Part shown: positions 45,578 through 54,494 of the stretch, in pieces
How the letters are laid out: each line of letters opens with the position of its first letter
How positions within the stretch are numbered: position 1 is the first letter of the stretch
Translations under genes and position numbers: made by a program
The notes under the pieces: generated by a model
Database searches by the model: none
What the model saw: only the letters and a program-made list of their open reading frames with translations
Told to the model about the DNA's origin: nothing
Source of the DNA: Oleiagrimonas sp. C23AA
Lineage (GTDB): Bacteria > Pseudomonadota > Gammaproteobacteria > Xanthomonadales > Rhodanobacteraceae
DNA: 64,000 nt
Assembly (NCBI RefSeq): GCF_011759385.1
Contig: NZ_JAARLY010000001.1
Location: 434,001-498,000, forward strand
Direction: 5' to 3'

Positions 45578-48500
45578 ATGAGCACGCCCGCCACGAACGT
45601 TCCCGCGAGCGCCGCCCAGGCCGACGCCACGCCGCTGCGCTTTGTCACCGCAGCCAGCCTGTTCGATGGCCACGATGCGGCCATCAACATCATGCGTCGC
45701 ATCATCCAGGCACAGGGCGCCGAGGTGATCCACCTGGGCCACAACCGCTCGGTGGAAGATGTGGTGCGCGCGGCATTGCAGGAAGATGCCGATGCCATCG
45801 CGCTGTCGTCCTACCAGGGCGGCCACGTGGAGTACTTCAAGTACATGGTGGACATGCTGCGCGAGCGTGGCGCCGGCCACATCCGCGTGTTTGGCGGCGG
45901 TGGCGGCACCATCACGCCGGAGGAAATCCGCGAGCTGCAGGATTACGGCGTCGAGCGCATCTACCATCCCAACGATGGCATGAAGCTGGGCCTCACCGAG
46001 ATGATCGAGGACGTGATGCGCCGCGCTGGCGAAGCGCGCCAGGCGCGTTTCGACCATGGCGACTCGCCGCAGCATCCCAAGCCGGACGTCACCGACGAAA
46101 TCAGCATTGGCGCCATGATCTCGGCGCTGGAGAGCGGCACCTTCTCCGAGTCCGAACTGACCCTGCTGCGCAAGGGCTGGGGCATGGGCTCCCAGGCCGA
46201 TACCGCGCCCAAGACACCGGTGCTGGGCCTGACCGGCACCGGCGGCGCGGGCAAGTCCTCGGTGGTGGACGAGCTGCTGCTGCGCTTTTTGCATGCCTTC
46301 CCCGAGATGCGCATCGCCGTGCTGGCCGTGGACCCCACGCGCCGGCGCTCCGGCGGCGCGTTGCTGGGCGATCGCATCCGCATGAACAGCCTGCGTTCGG
46401 ATCGCGTGTACATGCGATCCATGGCCACGCGCCGCGCGCATGCGGCCACCAACACCGTGCTTACCGATTGCATCGCGTTCCTGAAAGCCCAGGCCTACGA
46501 CCTGGTGATCGTGGAAACGGCCGGCATTGGCCAGTCCGATTCGGAAATCGTCGACCTGGTCGATTTCCCCATGTACGTGATGACGTCGGACTACGGCGCG
46601 GCCAGCCAGCTGGAGAAGATCGACATGATCGACTTCGCCGAGCTGATCGTGCTCAACAAGTACGACAAGCGCGGCGCCGAGGACGCCCTGCGTGATGTGC
46701 GCAAGCAGTGGAAGCGCAACCGCATGGCCTTCGACATGGCCGACGATCAGGTGCCGGTGTATCCCTCCATCGCCAGCCAGTTCAACGATCCGGGCGTCAC
46801 CTGGATGTTCACCAACCTGTGCCGCCTGCTGCGTGAAAAGCTGGGCGTGGAGAAGGGGAAATCGGGCATCGGCTCGCAAGCGTGCGATTTCCAGCCGAAC
46901 CTGGACACCTCCATCAAGGAGCCGCGCGCCACGGTGCTGATTCCGGGCCAGCGCGTGCGCTATCTGGCCGAGATTGCCGAGCAGGGCCGCGGCATCAATA
47001 CCGATATCCAGCGCCAGGCCGATGCCGCCAGCAAGGCGCAAAGCTGCTACGTCAGCCTGAAGGAGCTGGGCGATACCAAGCTGCCGGCCGAGCTGTCGCT
47101 TTACGCCCCGGGTGATCTCCTGCCCTCGCATGCAGGGGAAGCACCCCGCCCCAACCCTCCCGCGCAGGCAGGGGAGGGGGAAGAGCGCGTTGATCGCACC
47201 CTGCTGCTGCTGCGCCAGCGCTACAACGAGGCCGTGAAGGAGCTTTCCGCCGAGGGCGTGGACCTGCTGCAGGCCTGGCCCGAGCGCTACAAGGCCGTCA
47301 CCGAGGAAATCAACGAGTACAAGGTGCGCGACAAGACCATTCGCGTGGAGAACTACCGCACCTCGCTCAGCCACCAGAAAATCGCCAAGGTGGCGCCGCC
47401 CACCTATCGTGACTGGGGCGATCTGCTGCGCTTCTTGATGCGCGAAAACCTGCCCGGTGCCTACCCGTACACCGGTGGCGTGTATCCGTATCGTCGCAGC
47501 GGCGAAGACCCCATCCGCATGTTTGCCGGCGAAGGCACGCCCGAGCGCACCAACCGCCGCTTTCATTACCTTTCCAAGGGCCTGCCGGCGGCGCGCCTTT
47601 CCACCGCGTTCGACTCGGTCACCCTGTACGGCGAAGACCCGGCCGAGCGCCCGGACATCTACGGCAAAATCGGCAACTCCGGCGTCTCCATCGCCACGCT
47701 GGACGACATGAAGAAGCTCTACTCGGGCTTCGACCTGTCATCGCCCACCACCTCCGTGTCCATGACCATCAATGGCCCGGCGCCGATGATCCTGGCCATG
47801 TTCATGAATACCGCCATCGATCAGGCGGTGGAAAAATACCTGCGCGAGGACGATGCGCGCTGGGCCAAGGCGCAGAAAAAAATCGAAGCGCTGTACGCCG
47901 AACGTGGCCGCCCGGAATACGCCGGCGAGCTGCCCGAGGGCAACGACGGACTGGGCCTTGGCCTGCTCGGCGTTTCCGGTGACGAGGTGGTCGATGCCGA
48001 TACCTACGCGCGCATCAAGGAAGCCACCCTCAAGGTGGTGCGCGGCACCGTACAGGCGGACATCCTGAAAGAGGACCAGGCGCAGAACACCTGCATCTTC
48101 AGCACCGAGTTTGCGCTGCGCATGATGGGCGACATCCAGCAGTACTTCGTCGACCACGGCGTGCGCAACTTCTACTCGGTGTCCATCTCCGGCTATCACA
48201 TTGCCGAGGCCGGCGCGAACCCGATCAGCCAGCTGGCTTTCACCCTTAGCAATGGCTTCACCATCGTCGAGTATTACCTGGCGCGCGGCATGCACATCGA
48301 CGATTTCGCGCCGAACCTTTCCTTCTTCTTCTCCAACGGCATGGACCCGGAATACACGGTGATCGGCCGCGTCGCCCGCCGCATCTGGGCCCGCGCCATG
48401 CGCGAGCGCTACGGCGCCAACAAGCGCAGCCAGATGCTGAAGTACCACATTCAGACCTCCGGCCGCTCGCTGCACGCGCAGGAAATCCAGTTCAACGACA

Positions 48501-49189
48501 TCCGCACCACGCTGCAGGCGCTGTACGCGCTGTTCGACAACTGCAACAGCCTGCACACCAACGCCTACGACGAGGCCATTACCACGCCCACCGAAGAAAG
48601 CGTGCGCCGCGCCGTGGCCATCCAGATGATCATCAACAAGGAACTGGGCCTCAACTACAACGAGAACCCCTGGCAGGGCAGCTTCGTCATCGACGAGCTG
48701 ACCGATATTGTCGAAGAGGCGGTCTACAAGGAGTTCGAGGCCATCAGTGATCGCGGCGGCGTGCTCGGCGCCATGGACACCATGTACCAGCGTGGCAAGA
48801 TTCAGGAAGAATCGATGTACTACGAGCACAAGAAGCACGACGGCTCGCTGCCGCTGATCGGCGTGAACACCTTCCTGCCCAAGGAGCACGGCGGCGAAGT
48901 AGCCACCGAGATCGAGCTGATCCGTTCCACGCCGGAGGAGAAAGGGCAGCAGATCGCCAACGTCAAGGCTTACCAGGCCGTGCGCAACCGCACCCACGCC
49001 AACGTGAAGGCGGAACAGGCCGTCACCGGCGACGGCCACGACGCCGGCTCGCTCGCCGCCCTGCAAACCACCGCCCGCGAACGCGCCAATGTGTTCCAGC
49101 AGCTGATGGAAGCGGTGAAGTACAACTCCCTTGGCCAAATCAGCCACGCGCTGTACGAGGTTGGCGGCGAATACCGCCGCAATATGTAA
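45578..49189 (+). CDS. icmF: Fused isobutyryl-CoA mutase IcmF (B12-dependent)
   Basis: 1203 residues. N-terminal B12-binding domain with the cobalamin motif DGHD at residues 30-33 (His32), a MeaI-type G-protein chaperone domain with P-loop GTGGAGKSS (220-228) and NKYD, then the large mutase TIM-barrel ([30 protein letters not shown]...). This order defines IcmF, which converts isobutyryl-CoA to butyryl-CoA (and isovaleryl- to pivalyl-CoA more slowly). The start at 45578 has GGAG upstream. Residues about 514-536 are an in-frame insertion with the composition of a palindromic repeat (see the repeat entry). The last codons recur, diverged, 800 bases downstream. Confidence 0.96.
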   Translation: MSTPATNVPASAAQADATPLRFVTAASLFDGHDAAINIMRRIIQAQGAEVIHLGHNRSVEDVVRAALQEDADAIALSSYQGGHVEYFKYMVDMLRERGAGHIRVFGGGGGTITPEEIRELQDYGVERIYHPNDGMKLGLTEMIEDVMRRAGEARQARFDHGDSPQHPKPDVTDEISIGAMISALESGTFSESELTLLRKGWGMGSQADTAPKTPVLGLTGTGGAGKSSVVDELLLRFLHAFPEMRIAVLAVDPTRRRSGGALLGDRIRMNSLRSDRVYMRSMATRRAHAATNTVLTDCIAFLKAQAYDLVIVETAGIGQSDSEIVDLVDFPMYVMTSDYGAASQLEKIDMIDFAELIVLNKYDKRGAEDALRDVRKQWKRNRMAFDMADDQVPVYPSIASQFNDPGVTWMFTNLCRLLREKLGVEKGKSGIGSQACDFQPNLDTSIKEPRATVLIPGQRVRYLAEIAEQGRGINTDIQRQADAASKAQSCYVSLKELGDTKLPAELSLYAPGDLLPSHAGEAPRPNPPAQAGEGEERVDRTLLLLRQRYNEAVKELSAEGVDLLQAWPERYKAVTEEINEYKVRDKTIRVENYRTSLSHQKIAKVAPPTYRDWGDLLRFLMRENLPGAYPYTGGVYPYRRSGEDPIRMFAGEGTPERTNRRFHYLSKGLPAARLSTAFDSVTLYGEDPAERPDIYGKIGNSGVSIATLDDMKKLYSGFDLSSPTTSVSMTINGPAPMILAMFMNTAIDQAVEKYLREDDARWAKAQKKIEALYAERGRPEYAGELPEGNDGLGLGLLGVSGDEVVDADTYARIKEATLKVVRGTVQADILKEDQAQNTCIFSTEFALRMMGDIQQYFVDHGVRNFYSVSISGYHIAEAGANPISQLAFTLSNGFTIVEYYLARGMHIDDFAPNLSFFFSNGMDPEYTVIGRVARRIWARAMRERYGANKRSQMLKYHIQTSGRSLHAQEIQFNDIRTTLQALYALFDNCNSLHTNAYDEAITTPTEESVRRAVAIQMIINKELGLNYNENPWQGSFVIDELTDIVEEAVYKEFEAISDRGGVLGAMDTMYQRGKIQEESMYYEHKKHDGSLPLIGVNTFLPKEHGGEVATEIELIRSTPEEKGQQIANVKAYQAVRNRTHANVKAEQAVTGDGHDAGSLAALQTTARERANVFQQLMEAVKYNSLGQISHALYEVGGEYRRNM
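47117..47182. repeat. Palindromic repeat-like insertion in frame within icmF
   Basis: The stretch reads CTGCCCTCGCATGCAGGGGA, then a C-rich centre, then GCAGGCAGGGGAGGGGG. It is made of short CCCT/AGGG words like the intergenic repeat at 49273 (CCCCTCTCC...GGGAGAGGG) and encodes a Pro/Gly/Ala-rich segment ([20 protein letters not shown]) in the linker between G-domain and mutase barrel. The reading frame stays open. Confidence 0.5.
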
Positions 49190-49272
49190 GCCGTCGCGCC
49201 GGCGCGCTTCCCGCACCAATCGCTCCAACACCAAGCGCTCCAGCACCAAACCAGCAACGCTGGCCAGCTATT

Positions 49273-49317
49273 CCCCTCTCCTGCGGCAAAGCCGTGGGAG
49301 AGGGCAGGGTGAGGGGT
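49273..49317. repeat. Intergenic palindromic (REP-like) repeat
   Basis: CCCCTCTCC, GCGGCAAAGCCG centre, GGGAGAGGGCAGGGTGAGGGG: a stem with pyrimidine-rich left arm and purine-rich right arm, the layout of repeats common in Xanthomonadaceae genomes. It lies 84 bases after icmF. Confidence 0.65.
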
Positions 49318-49373
49318 TCTAAAATCCCGACTCACCGCAAGCTCAGCCACCCCAAGCCACCACCCGGCCCGTC

Positions 49374-49393
49374 ATCCCAGCGAACGCTGGGAT
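49374..49393. repeat. Short dyad repeat
   Basis: ATCCCAGCG, AA, CGCTGGGAT, preceded by CCGTCATCCCAGCGAA. This sequence type is a frequent dispersed element in related genomes. Between icmF and the higA remnant there is no gene; the remaining bases (about 49190-49543) hold nothing else recognised. Confidence 0.6.
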
Positions 49394-49543
49394 CCAGCGC
49401 CTTACCCGCCACTACGCACAGCGACGTGCGATTTCCGAAAAGTGGCGCTATCTTTAATGGAAACGCATTGGTGGCGCCCGACAGGGCATATCGAACCAGG
49501 CACGTACTAGCGCGCCGCAACAGAACACAAGGAAGTCACGCTC

Positions 49544-49870
49544 ATGGAATCGGATTCCATCGCTCCCAGCAAGCCCGCGACAGCGACATTCCCCAATATT
49601 CATCCCGGCGACGTTTTGTTGGAGGAGTTCCTCGCTCCCCTCGGCATCGGTCAGAGCGCTTTGGCACGTGCGGCCAAGGTGCCACCACGCCGCATCAACG
49701 AGATCGTGCTCGGCAAGCGCAGCGTCACGGCGGACACGGCCGTGCGCCTGGCGGTGGCGCTGGGCACCAGTGAGCGGTTCTAGCTCGGGCTGCAGGCCGA
49801 TTATGATCTGGAGGAGGCGCGTCGTGCGCTGGGTAAGGCGGTGGAACGGATCGAGTGGATCTCGGTGTGA
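49544..49870 (+). pseudogene. higA: HigA-type antitoxin interrupted by an amber stop
   Basis: Reads NIHPGDVLLEEFLAPLGIGQSALARAAKVPPRRINEIVLGKRSVTADTAVRLAVALGTSERF and then TAG (49781-49783), continuing in the same frame as LGLQADYDLEEARRALGKAVERIEWISV to a TGA at 49868. Intact HigA proteins have Trp right after SERF (SERFWLGLQ), so the stop is a simple TGG to TAG change. The helix-turn-helix is complete in the first 79 residues, so a shortened DNA-binding protein might still be made. No HigB toxin lies upstream. Decayed orphan antitoxin at the start of the accessory region. Confidence 0.8.
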
Positions 49871-49959
49871 CTGACGTGGTGGTGGGGGGCAGTGCCGAGA
49901 AGTACGCACGTTCTCTGACGCATGTAATGTAGACGCTGTCTACTTTCCATGCTGCATAG

Positions 49960-49983
49960 AAAAGTGCACTCTGACCCCTGTTT
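49960..49983. repeat. Junction motif copy 1
   Basis: GAAAAGTGC followed by ACTCTGACCCCTGTTT (49968-49983). Further copies are at 53391 and 54479, with an inverted one at 53348. It resembles sequences flanking REP-associated transposase genes. The icmF-end copy starts 5 bases after it. Confidence 0.7.
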
Positions 49984-49988
49984 CGGTT

Positions 49989-50069
49989 GAGGTGGTGAAG
50001 TACAACTCGTTCGGGCAGATTAACCACGCGCTTTATGATGTGGGTGGGGATTATCGAAGGAATATGTAG
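49989..50069 (+). pseudogene. Diverged second copy of the 3' end of icmF
   Basis: Encodes EVVKYNSFGQINHALYDVGGDYRRNM and a stop; the real icmF ends [26 protein letters not shown]. By hand, 21 of 81 bases differ, mostly at third positions, and 21 of 26 residues agree. So it is a foreign allele's end, not a recent copy. The upstream part of the gene is missing. Confidence 0.85.
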
Positions 50070-50114
50070 GTTGCGCGCCACTACTGGGTAAAAATACGTT
50101 TAAAGGGGGCGGTT

Positions 50115-51188
50115 ATGGAAGACTTTTTTGAGATCGACTTCTTGGGGGTTGAAACCGCCAAGAGTGGTGACGCGATTACCATTCGCTATCGGAAGCAAGG
50201 TGAGGAGTGGATCCATGTTGTCGATGGCGGCTATATCGATACAGGGGAACAAGTAGTTGCACACATAGAAAAATATTACAGAGGAGCTACCTACATCGAT
50301 CACGTCGTTCTCTCTCACTCGGACGGCGATCACGCGAATGGCCTTCGTAAGGTTCTTGAGCATTTTACGGTAGGGGCACTTTGGATGAATCGCCCTTGGC
50401 TCTACGTCGATACTCTAATAACGCGGTTCAAAACCTACAACTCTACAGATGCGTTGGAGCGCGCCCTGCGGAGGGCCTATCCAACGTTGGATGCCCTTGA
50501 AAAGATAGCTCTCGAAAAAGACATAAGCATTAGAGAGCCATTTCAGGGAGCTGTTGTTGGAAAGTTTACCGTCTTGGCACCAAGCAAGGAGAAATACCTA
50601 AAATTAGTGGTGGATTCGGACAAAACGCCGGAGCCCACGACTGAGGCGCGACTTACGGGCGCGATGGCATCCGCTGGGCAGTATGTTAAGGCCTTGGTAG
50701 CTAGAATAAGAGCTGCCTGGGGTGAAGAGTATTTTCCTCCAGGCGGTACCAGTGAGGAAAACGAGCAAAGTGTAGTTCAATACGCATGCCTGAATGGCAA
50801 GAAGATCCTATTGACGGGTGACGCCGGGCGAGAAGCTCTTTCCGAAGCCATTCAGTATGCTCCTTCGATAGGACTTGCGTTGCCTGGTTTGAACTACGTC
50901 CAGGTACCTCATCATGGTGGGCGACATAACGTCTCAACCGAGATTCTCGATAAGTTGCTAGGACCGCGGTTGCCTGCGATTCCTGAAAAAACGATCTTTA
51001 GCGCGGTATGTAGTTCTGCGAAGGCTGATGAAGATCATCCGCGTGATGTCGTTAAACGTGCTTTTATGCACCGAGGTGCGCACTGGGCAGCAACCGAAGG
51101 CAGGGACCTAAACTTTAGCGTGGGCATAGAGCGTGAGGGATGGTCTCCTGTGCCGCAGGCTGAATATCCCACTGAGATGGAGCAGTAG
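50115..51188 (+). CDS. ComEC-like metallo-beta-lactamase-fold hydrolase
   Basis: 357 soluble residues with no signal peptide. Metal motif HSDGDH at residues 68-73 (an HxDxDH variant of HxHxDH), an internal KKILLTGDAG strand and Asp, and VPHHGG at 264-269, the pattern of the ComEC/Rec2-type MBL family. ComEC's membrane part is absent. The two-metal site suggests a nuclease or phosphodiesterase, which is inference. A four-helix membrane protein starts 3 bases after its stop, so the two are probably translated together. The gene is less GC-rich than its flanks. ATG has AAAGGGGGCGGTT upstream. It may be a defence or stress effector module. Confidence 0.8.
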   Translation: MEDFFEIDFLGVETAKSGDAITIRYRKQGEEWIHVVDGGYIDTGEQVVAHIEKYYRGATYIDHVVLSHSDGDHANGLRKVLEHFTVGALWMNRPWLYVDTLITRFKTYNSTDALERALRRAYPTLDALEKIALEKDISIREPFQGAVVGKFTVLAPSKEKYLKLVVDSDKTPEPTTEARLTGAMASAGQYVKALVARIRAAWGEEYFPPGGTSEENEQSVVQYACLNGKKILLTGDAGREALSEAIQYAPSIGLALPGLNYVQVPHHGGRHNVSTEILDKLLGPRLPAIPEKTIFSAVCSSAKADEDHPRDVVKRAFMHRGAHWAATEGRDLNFSVGIEREGWSPVPQAEYPTEMEQ

Positions 51189-51191
51189 GTC

Positions 51192-51659
51192 ATGCTCATC
51201 GTTATTATAGTTTACTTATTTGCTATATGCGCCGCGGCATCTTACTTCATAGCGCTATCTTGCTTGGGCTGGCTTCCTTCTGAACTAAATGTCATACGTA
51301 TTGCAGCGACATCGTGTGCGGTGGCGGCTATTGGGGGGTGTCTTTATTGCGTACGTGCAGTTTATCTCAATAAGTGCGTTTATAAACAATGGGACTCGAC
51401 TTGGTACACGTGGTACTTCCTTCGTCCCCTTGCAAGTTGCATCTGTGGGGGAGCAAGTTTCTTGTTTCTTAAAGCAGGGCTTCTGGTGCTGGAATCGAAC
51501 ACTCAGCCGAACGCAAGTGAGATTGGCTTTTACGCACTCGCTTTTGTGGCTGGGTTAAATGTAGACAAGTTTGTTTTGAAAATAGAAACTACAGCGCAGT
51601 CTTTGTGGGGAATCGAGTCTTCGCGTGCGGCCGGCGCGTCTCGCGGCGAGGCAAAGTAG
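51192..51659 (+). CDS. Four-helix membrane protein coupled to the MBL hydrolase
   Basis: 155 residues with predicted membrane helices at about 2-27, 33-57, 73-97 and 107-124. A tryptophan/tyrosine-rich loop (YKQWDSTWYTWYFLRP) leads into helix 3, and Arg-Pro plus a later GLNVDKFVLKI segment may define a family. It has no enzymatic motifs. Its start is 3 bases after the MBL stop (TAGGTCATG), a coupled pair. A pore, anchor or sensor for the hydrolase is possible; not recognised as a named family. Confidence 0.72.
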   Translation: MLIVIIVYLFAICAAASYFIALSCLGWLPSELNVIRIAATSCAVAAIGGCLYCVRAVYLNKCVYKQWDSTWYTWYFLRPLASCICGGASFLFLKAGLLVLESNTQPNASEIGFYALAFVAGLNVDKFVLKIETTAQSLWGIESSRAAGASRGEAK

Positions 51660-51946
51660 GCGCGCCCGGTACGCGTTGTGTGGAGTATGCTGGGTGTCTT
51701 CGTTTGTGGGTGTCTCATTTGGTGGCGTCACCGTATTAGACCAATTGCTTCAGAGTGTCCTCGCGCAGCTCAGTGTGTTTTGCGTGGTCGACGTGTCGAC
51801 GACTGATGCGCGGTAGACAATATGACGGGTGGTGTTGTCCTCGACCAAGGCCAGGTGGGTCCTGTGCGCGTCAGCAGAAACTGCTAACAATGCTGGGCTG
51901 ATAGGCGGGGTTAAGTTCTGGAAGCAGGATGTGGGGGCTTTTGTTT
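51660..51946. other. Gap between the MBL-membrane pair and the second MBL gene
   Basis: About 290 bases without a convincing gene. It probably holds the promoter of the second MBL gene. Short open frames on either strand have no supporting signal. Confidence 0.4.
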
Positions 51947-53236
51947 ATGGACGAGATTCATTTTCTGCAGATTCAGCGCCCCGTTGGTCAAGGCGGCTTT
52001 CACACCGGCTCGCTGTTATGGCGCGCTTTCCCACAGCGGTTGGCTCCGGTTATTACAGGGCCACAGTTCTTCAATTGGGCTTACGATTGCGGGTCGGATC
52101 AGTTGTCGGCGTTGGCAACGCAGATCGAGGAGGTTAGGAGCGTGCGTTTTGACGTTCTTTTCCTTTCGCATCTTGACAGCGATCACGTGGTTGGTTTGGA
52201 TCAGCTCCTACTCACAGCGTCGGGGGTCGATCAACTAGTTCTTCCATATCTCGGCGACGACGATTGGGCGCTGCACCTCTCGGCCGCAGTGTCAGACGGG
52301 AGGCTGTTCGGAAGTCTTGTCGATCTCGCGGCTGACCCAGCGGGCTGGTTCGGCGCACGAGGCGTCGGTCGCGTTGTCTATATCGAAGCAGGTGATGACA
52401 ACGAAGATAGCGGAGAGGCGATCGATGGGCCAGACAGGGTTGATCCAGACTCACATATGCCCGAGGGGGACGATGAAGATTTAACCCGTGTGGGGGACGA
52501 CAGACTGCCGCCGGAGACTAAATGGTCGAGACCTCCGCGTGCTATCCATCAAGGTGACCGGTCAAGTGGTCGCGCGCAGGTAGATCTGTTAGGCCGAGGT
52601 GCGGTGGCAGCAGTGCGAGTGAACGGAAAAACATTGAACTGGGTCCTTTCACCGTTTGCGTTTAAGCCTCCCGCCCAAAAGATGCTCTTGTTTAAGCAGC
52701 AACTGGAACACCACTTTGGGGCGGGCCGAACTGCGAAAGACTATGCAGAAGCTGCGCGTTCTGCGGTCGGGCGCAGAAGCTTGAGGGCGTGCTATGACGC
52801 GGTCTGGAGGACCCATAATCTGCATTCGATGGCTCTCTACGCTGGTCCTGCAACCGTGCCAAGCGGAAAGCTTCGAAATACGGCGTGGCACGGCCGCTTC
52901 GTCCGGCGAATGGTTCAGCCGGGTTGGGTTTCGACAGGAGATTTTGACGCTAGCGTCCAGGTGCGCCGGGATGCGTTGCTGCGGTACTACTCTACTTATG
53001 CGCCTATGGTTGGCCAGCTTGGCCTCCCCCATCACGGTTCAGATTTGAGCTTTAACTCGGCGCTGCTTCATGCGTTTCCTGACCTTAGCTGTGCAATCGC
53101 AGCTGTCGGTGTCAATAGTCACGGCCACCCTGGGTTGGGTGTTCAAACGGCCGTTGCAGCTTGGCCGTCAATTGAGTTCGTCCGCGTTGATGAATTCGCA
53201 TCGAGCGTATACCGCATTGGTGGCCCCGTTCTGTGA
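51947..53236 (+). CDS. Second MBL-fold hydrolase, ComEC-like
   Basis: 429 residues. The same HxDxDH variant (HLDSDH, residues 75-80) and the later LPHHGSD (360-366) occur in order as in the 50115 gene, but the rest differs: a long acidic linker (about 145-195, GDDNEDSGEAIDGPDRVDPDSH...) and a region rich in Arg/Lys. So the two are distant relatives rather than copies. No membrane partner follows, because the gene ends in repeat-rich debris. The start could also be ATG at 51929. Activity is inferred from the fold only. Confidence 0.75.
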   Translation: MDEIHFLQIQRPVGQGGFHTGSLLWRAFPQRLAPVITGPQFFNWAYDCGSDQLSALATQIEEVRSVRFDVLFLSHLDSDHVVGLDQLLLTASGVDQLVLPYLGDDDWALHLSAAVSDGRLFGSLVDLAADPAGWFGARGVGRVVYIEAGDDNEDSGEAIDGPDRVDPDSHMPEGDDEDLTRVGDDRLPPETKWSRPPRAIHQGDRSSGRAQVDLLGRGAVAAVRVNGKTLNWVLSPFAFKPPAQKMLLFKQQLEHHFGAGRTAKDYAEAARSAVGRRSLRACYDAVWRTHNLHSMALYAGPATVPSGKLRNTAWHGRFVRRMVQPGWVSTGDFDASVQVRRDALLRYYSTYAPMVGQLGLPHHGSDLSFNSALLHAFPDLSCAIAAVGVNSHGHPGLGVQTAVAAWPSIEFVRVDEFASSVYRIGGPVL

Positions 53237-53249
53237 TTGGGAAAAACCC

Positions 53250-53325
53250 GGGTTACCATTTCGCCGCCGGGGTCAAATCGAAATGGGGTCCGAAGCGGAG
53301 TCACCATTGGGCCGCCGGGGTCAAA
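53250..53325. repeat. Tandem pair of 28-base diverged repeats
   Basis: The first copy is at 53250-53277 (GGGTTACCATTTCGCCGCCG, then GGGTCAAA); the second at about 53298-53325 (GAGTCACCATTGGGCCGCCG, then GGGTCAAA). Both share the CCGCCGGGGTCAAA end. They follow the second MBL gene immediately and look like remnants of insertion-sequence ends. Confidence 0.6.
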
Positions 53326-53347
53326 AGGCGCGGAATAAAGCAAAATT

Positions 53348-53406
53348 GGGGTCAGAGTGCACTCTCTCAGTTTTTCGCTTGGGAAAGTCGACTCTGAGCC
53401 CTGTTT
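53348..53406. repeat. Inverted pair of the junction motif
   Basis: GGGGTCAGAGTGCACT (53348-53363) and, in the other orientation, GACTCTGAGCCCTGTTT (53390-53406). Together they form a large imperfect palindrome, as expected of a REP hairpin. Confidence 0.6.
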
Positions 53407-53564
53407 CTTTTGTTGATCCAGACGCGGGCCTGGCGCGGGCGAGGCGCCCGCTGCCGCTGCAGCGTGTCGGTCAGTTAATCTCCTTTGATCATTCAAGCCC
53501 ACCCAGGCAGTCGCGATGCGCCTGCAGGTTTCAGGAGCTTCTCCATCTGTCTTTCTTCCGGCTG

Positions 53565-53707
53565 ATGGTGCTCGCCGCAAGCTTGCTGCCGTCTGTCGCC
53601 TCGGCGGCCACGGTCGATCTGCTGGTGGGCTCTTACACCACGGGCGAGCAGCCTGGCCTGTATGCGTTTCGGTTTGATATGGACAGCGGCAAGCCGGACG
53701 CCGCGGG
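53565..53707 (+). pseudogene. 5' fragment of a secreted lactonase-family gene
   Basis: Reads MVLAASLLPSVASAATVDLLVGSYTTGEQPGLYAFRFDMDSGKPDA. A hydrophobic signal is followed by the first propeller strand typical of the 6-phosphogluconolactonase-like lactonase family. The frame runs into a GGGGACGGAGGCAATTAAG element and the transposase remnant, so everything beyond the first blade is missing. Short, so the family assignment is tentative. Confidence 0.5.
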
Positions 53708-53726
53708 GCAAAGGGGACGGAGGCAA

Positions 53727-54386
53727 TTAAGTCATGCCCGCGTCTTCGTTCGCTCCCGTCGTCGCAGCTGGTTGGCGCCCATGGGGCCGGACTGAAACGG
53801 GCCGACCCAAGGCTTTCTGGACCATGTTCTGGAACTTGGCGTCTCCCAGCACGCGTTCCTGTTGTAGGTGGGCTCGGATGCGCTGCAGGCGAGTGTACCA
53901 GAGCCAGATAGGAGGGGTGCGGCCGCACCAGTCGGTCGGTTAGGCCTCGTGCGTTGTGACCATGGCTTGACCACGCGTAGTCCAGCGGGTCCGCCACCAT
54001 GCGGGCGGGAACGGGGTTGAGCTCGATGTAGCGATAGCATCGAAGCAGGTAATCCTGGCTGTCGACCAGGCACGATTTGTAGCGGCCTTCCCACAGCGTG
54101 CCGGTGCAGTGGTAGCGATCATTCACGTACCGCACGTAGCGCCGCCCGAGACGTTGCATGACGCGGGCAACCTTTCCGGGGGCGGGGGCGTCATCAGCAG
54201 GTGCACGTGGTTGGTCATCAAGACGTAAGCGTGAACGCGGCAATCCTCTCGCAGCGCAATTTCCCGCAGTTCGTCCAGATAGCGAACGTAGTCGACTTTG
54301 TCGAAGAAACATGGCTGCTGATCATTGCCGCGCTGTACGATGTGTTGAGCGATGCCGGCAAGGTCGAGTCGGGGTTGTCATGGCAT
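53727..54386 (-). pseudogene. REP-associated tyrosine transposase (RAYT), inactivated
   Basis: On the minus strand from ATG at 54386 the third codon is TGA (a CGA to TGA change), then QPRLDLAGIAQHIVQRGND..., with the metal/HUH motif NHVHLLMTPPPPG. A frameshift lies in the C-rich tract after LLMTP, where the frame changes into GKVARVMQRLGRRYVRYVNDRYHCTGTLWEGRYKSCLVDSQDYLLRCYRYIELNP. A deletion-shift follows SYLAL, and the end reads RLQRIRAHLQQERVLGDAKFQNMVQKALG to a TAA at 53727. Motifs fit the Y1 transposases that mobilise REP sequences. Several lesions, so not functional. Confidence 0.85.
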
Positions 54387-54470
54387 GATGAAGGTGGCAG
54401 GCGAGGTTGCCACGAGCATTCAATGCTCACTGGGTGGCGTCTGTCGGCACATCCCGATAATGCATGCCGG

Positions 54471-54494
54471 AAAAGTCTACTCTGACCCCTGTTT
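54471..54494. repeat. Junction motif copy 3
   Basis: GAAAAGTCT then ACTCTGACCCCTGTTT (54479-54494). It sits between the transposase remnant and the phospholipase fragment, where the base composition changes sharply. Confidence 0.7.

Noticed and set aside
45554-47566. Long minus-strand open frame opposite icmF
   Set aside because: Covers the well-supported IcmF coding sequence and has no recognisable motif.
50115-53236. Beta-lactamase or quorum-quenching lactonase for the MBL proteins
   Set aside because: No signal peptide, and the motif set (HxDxDH plus PHHG) matches ComEC-like rather than secreted beta-lactamases.
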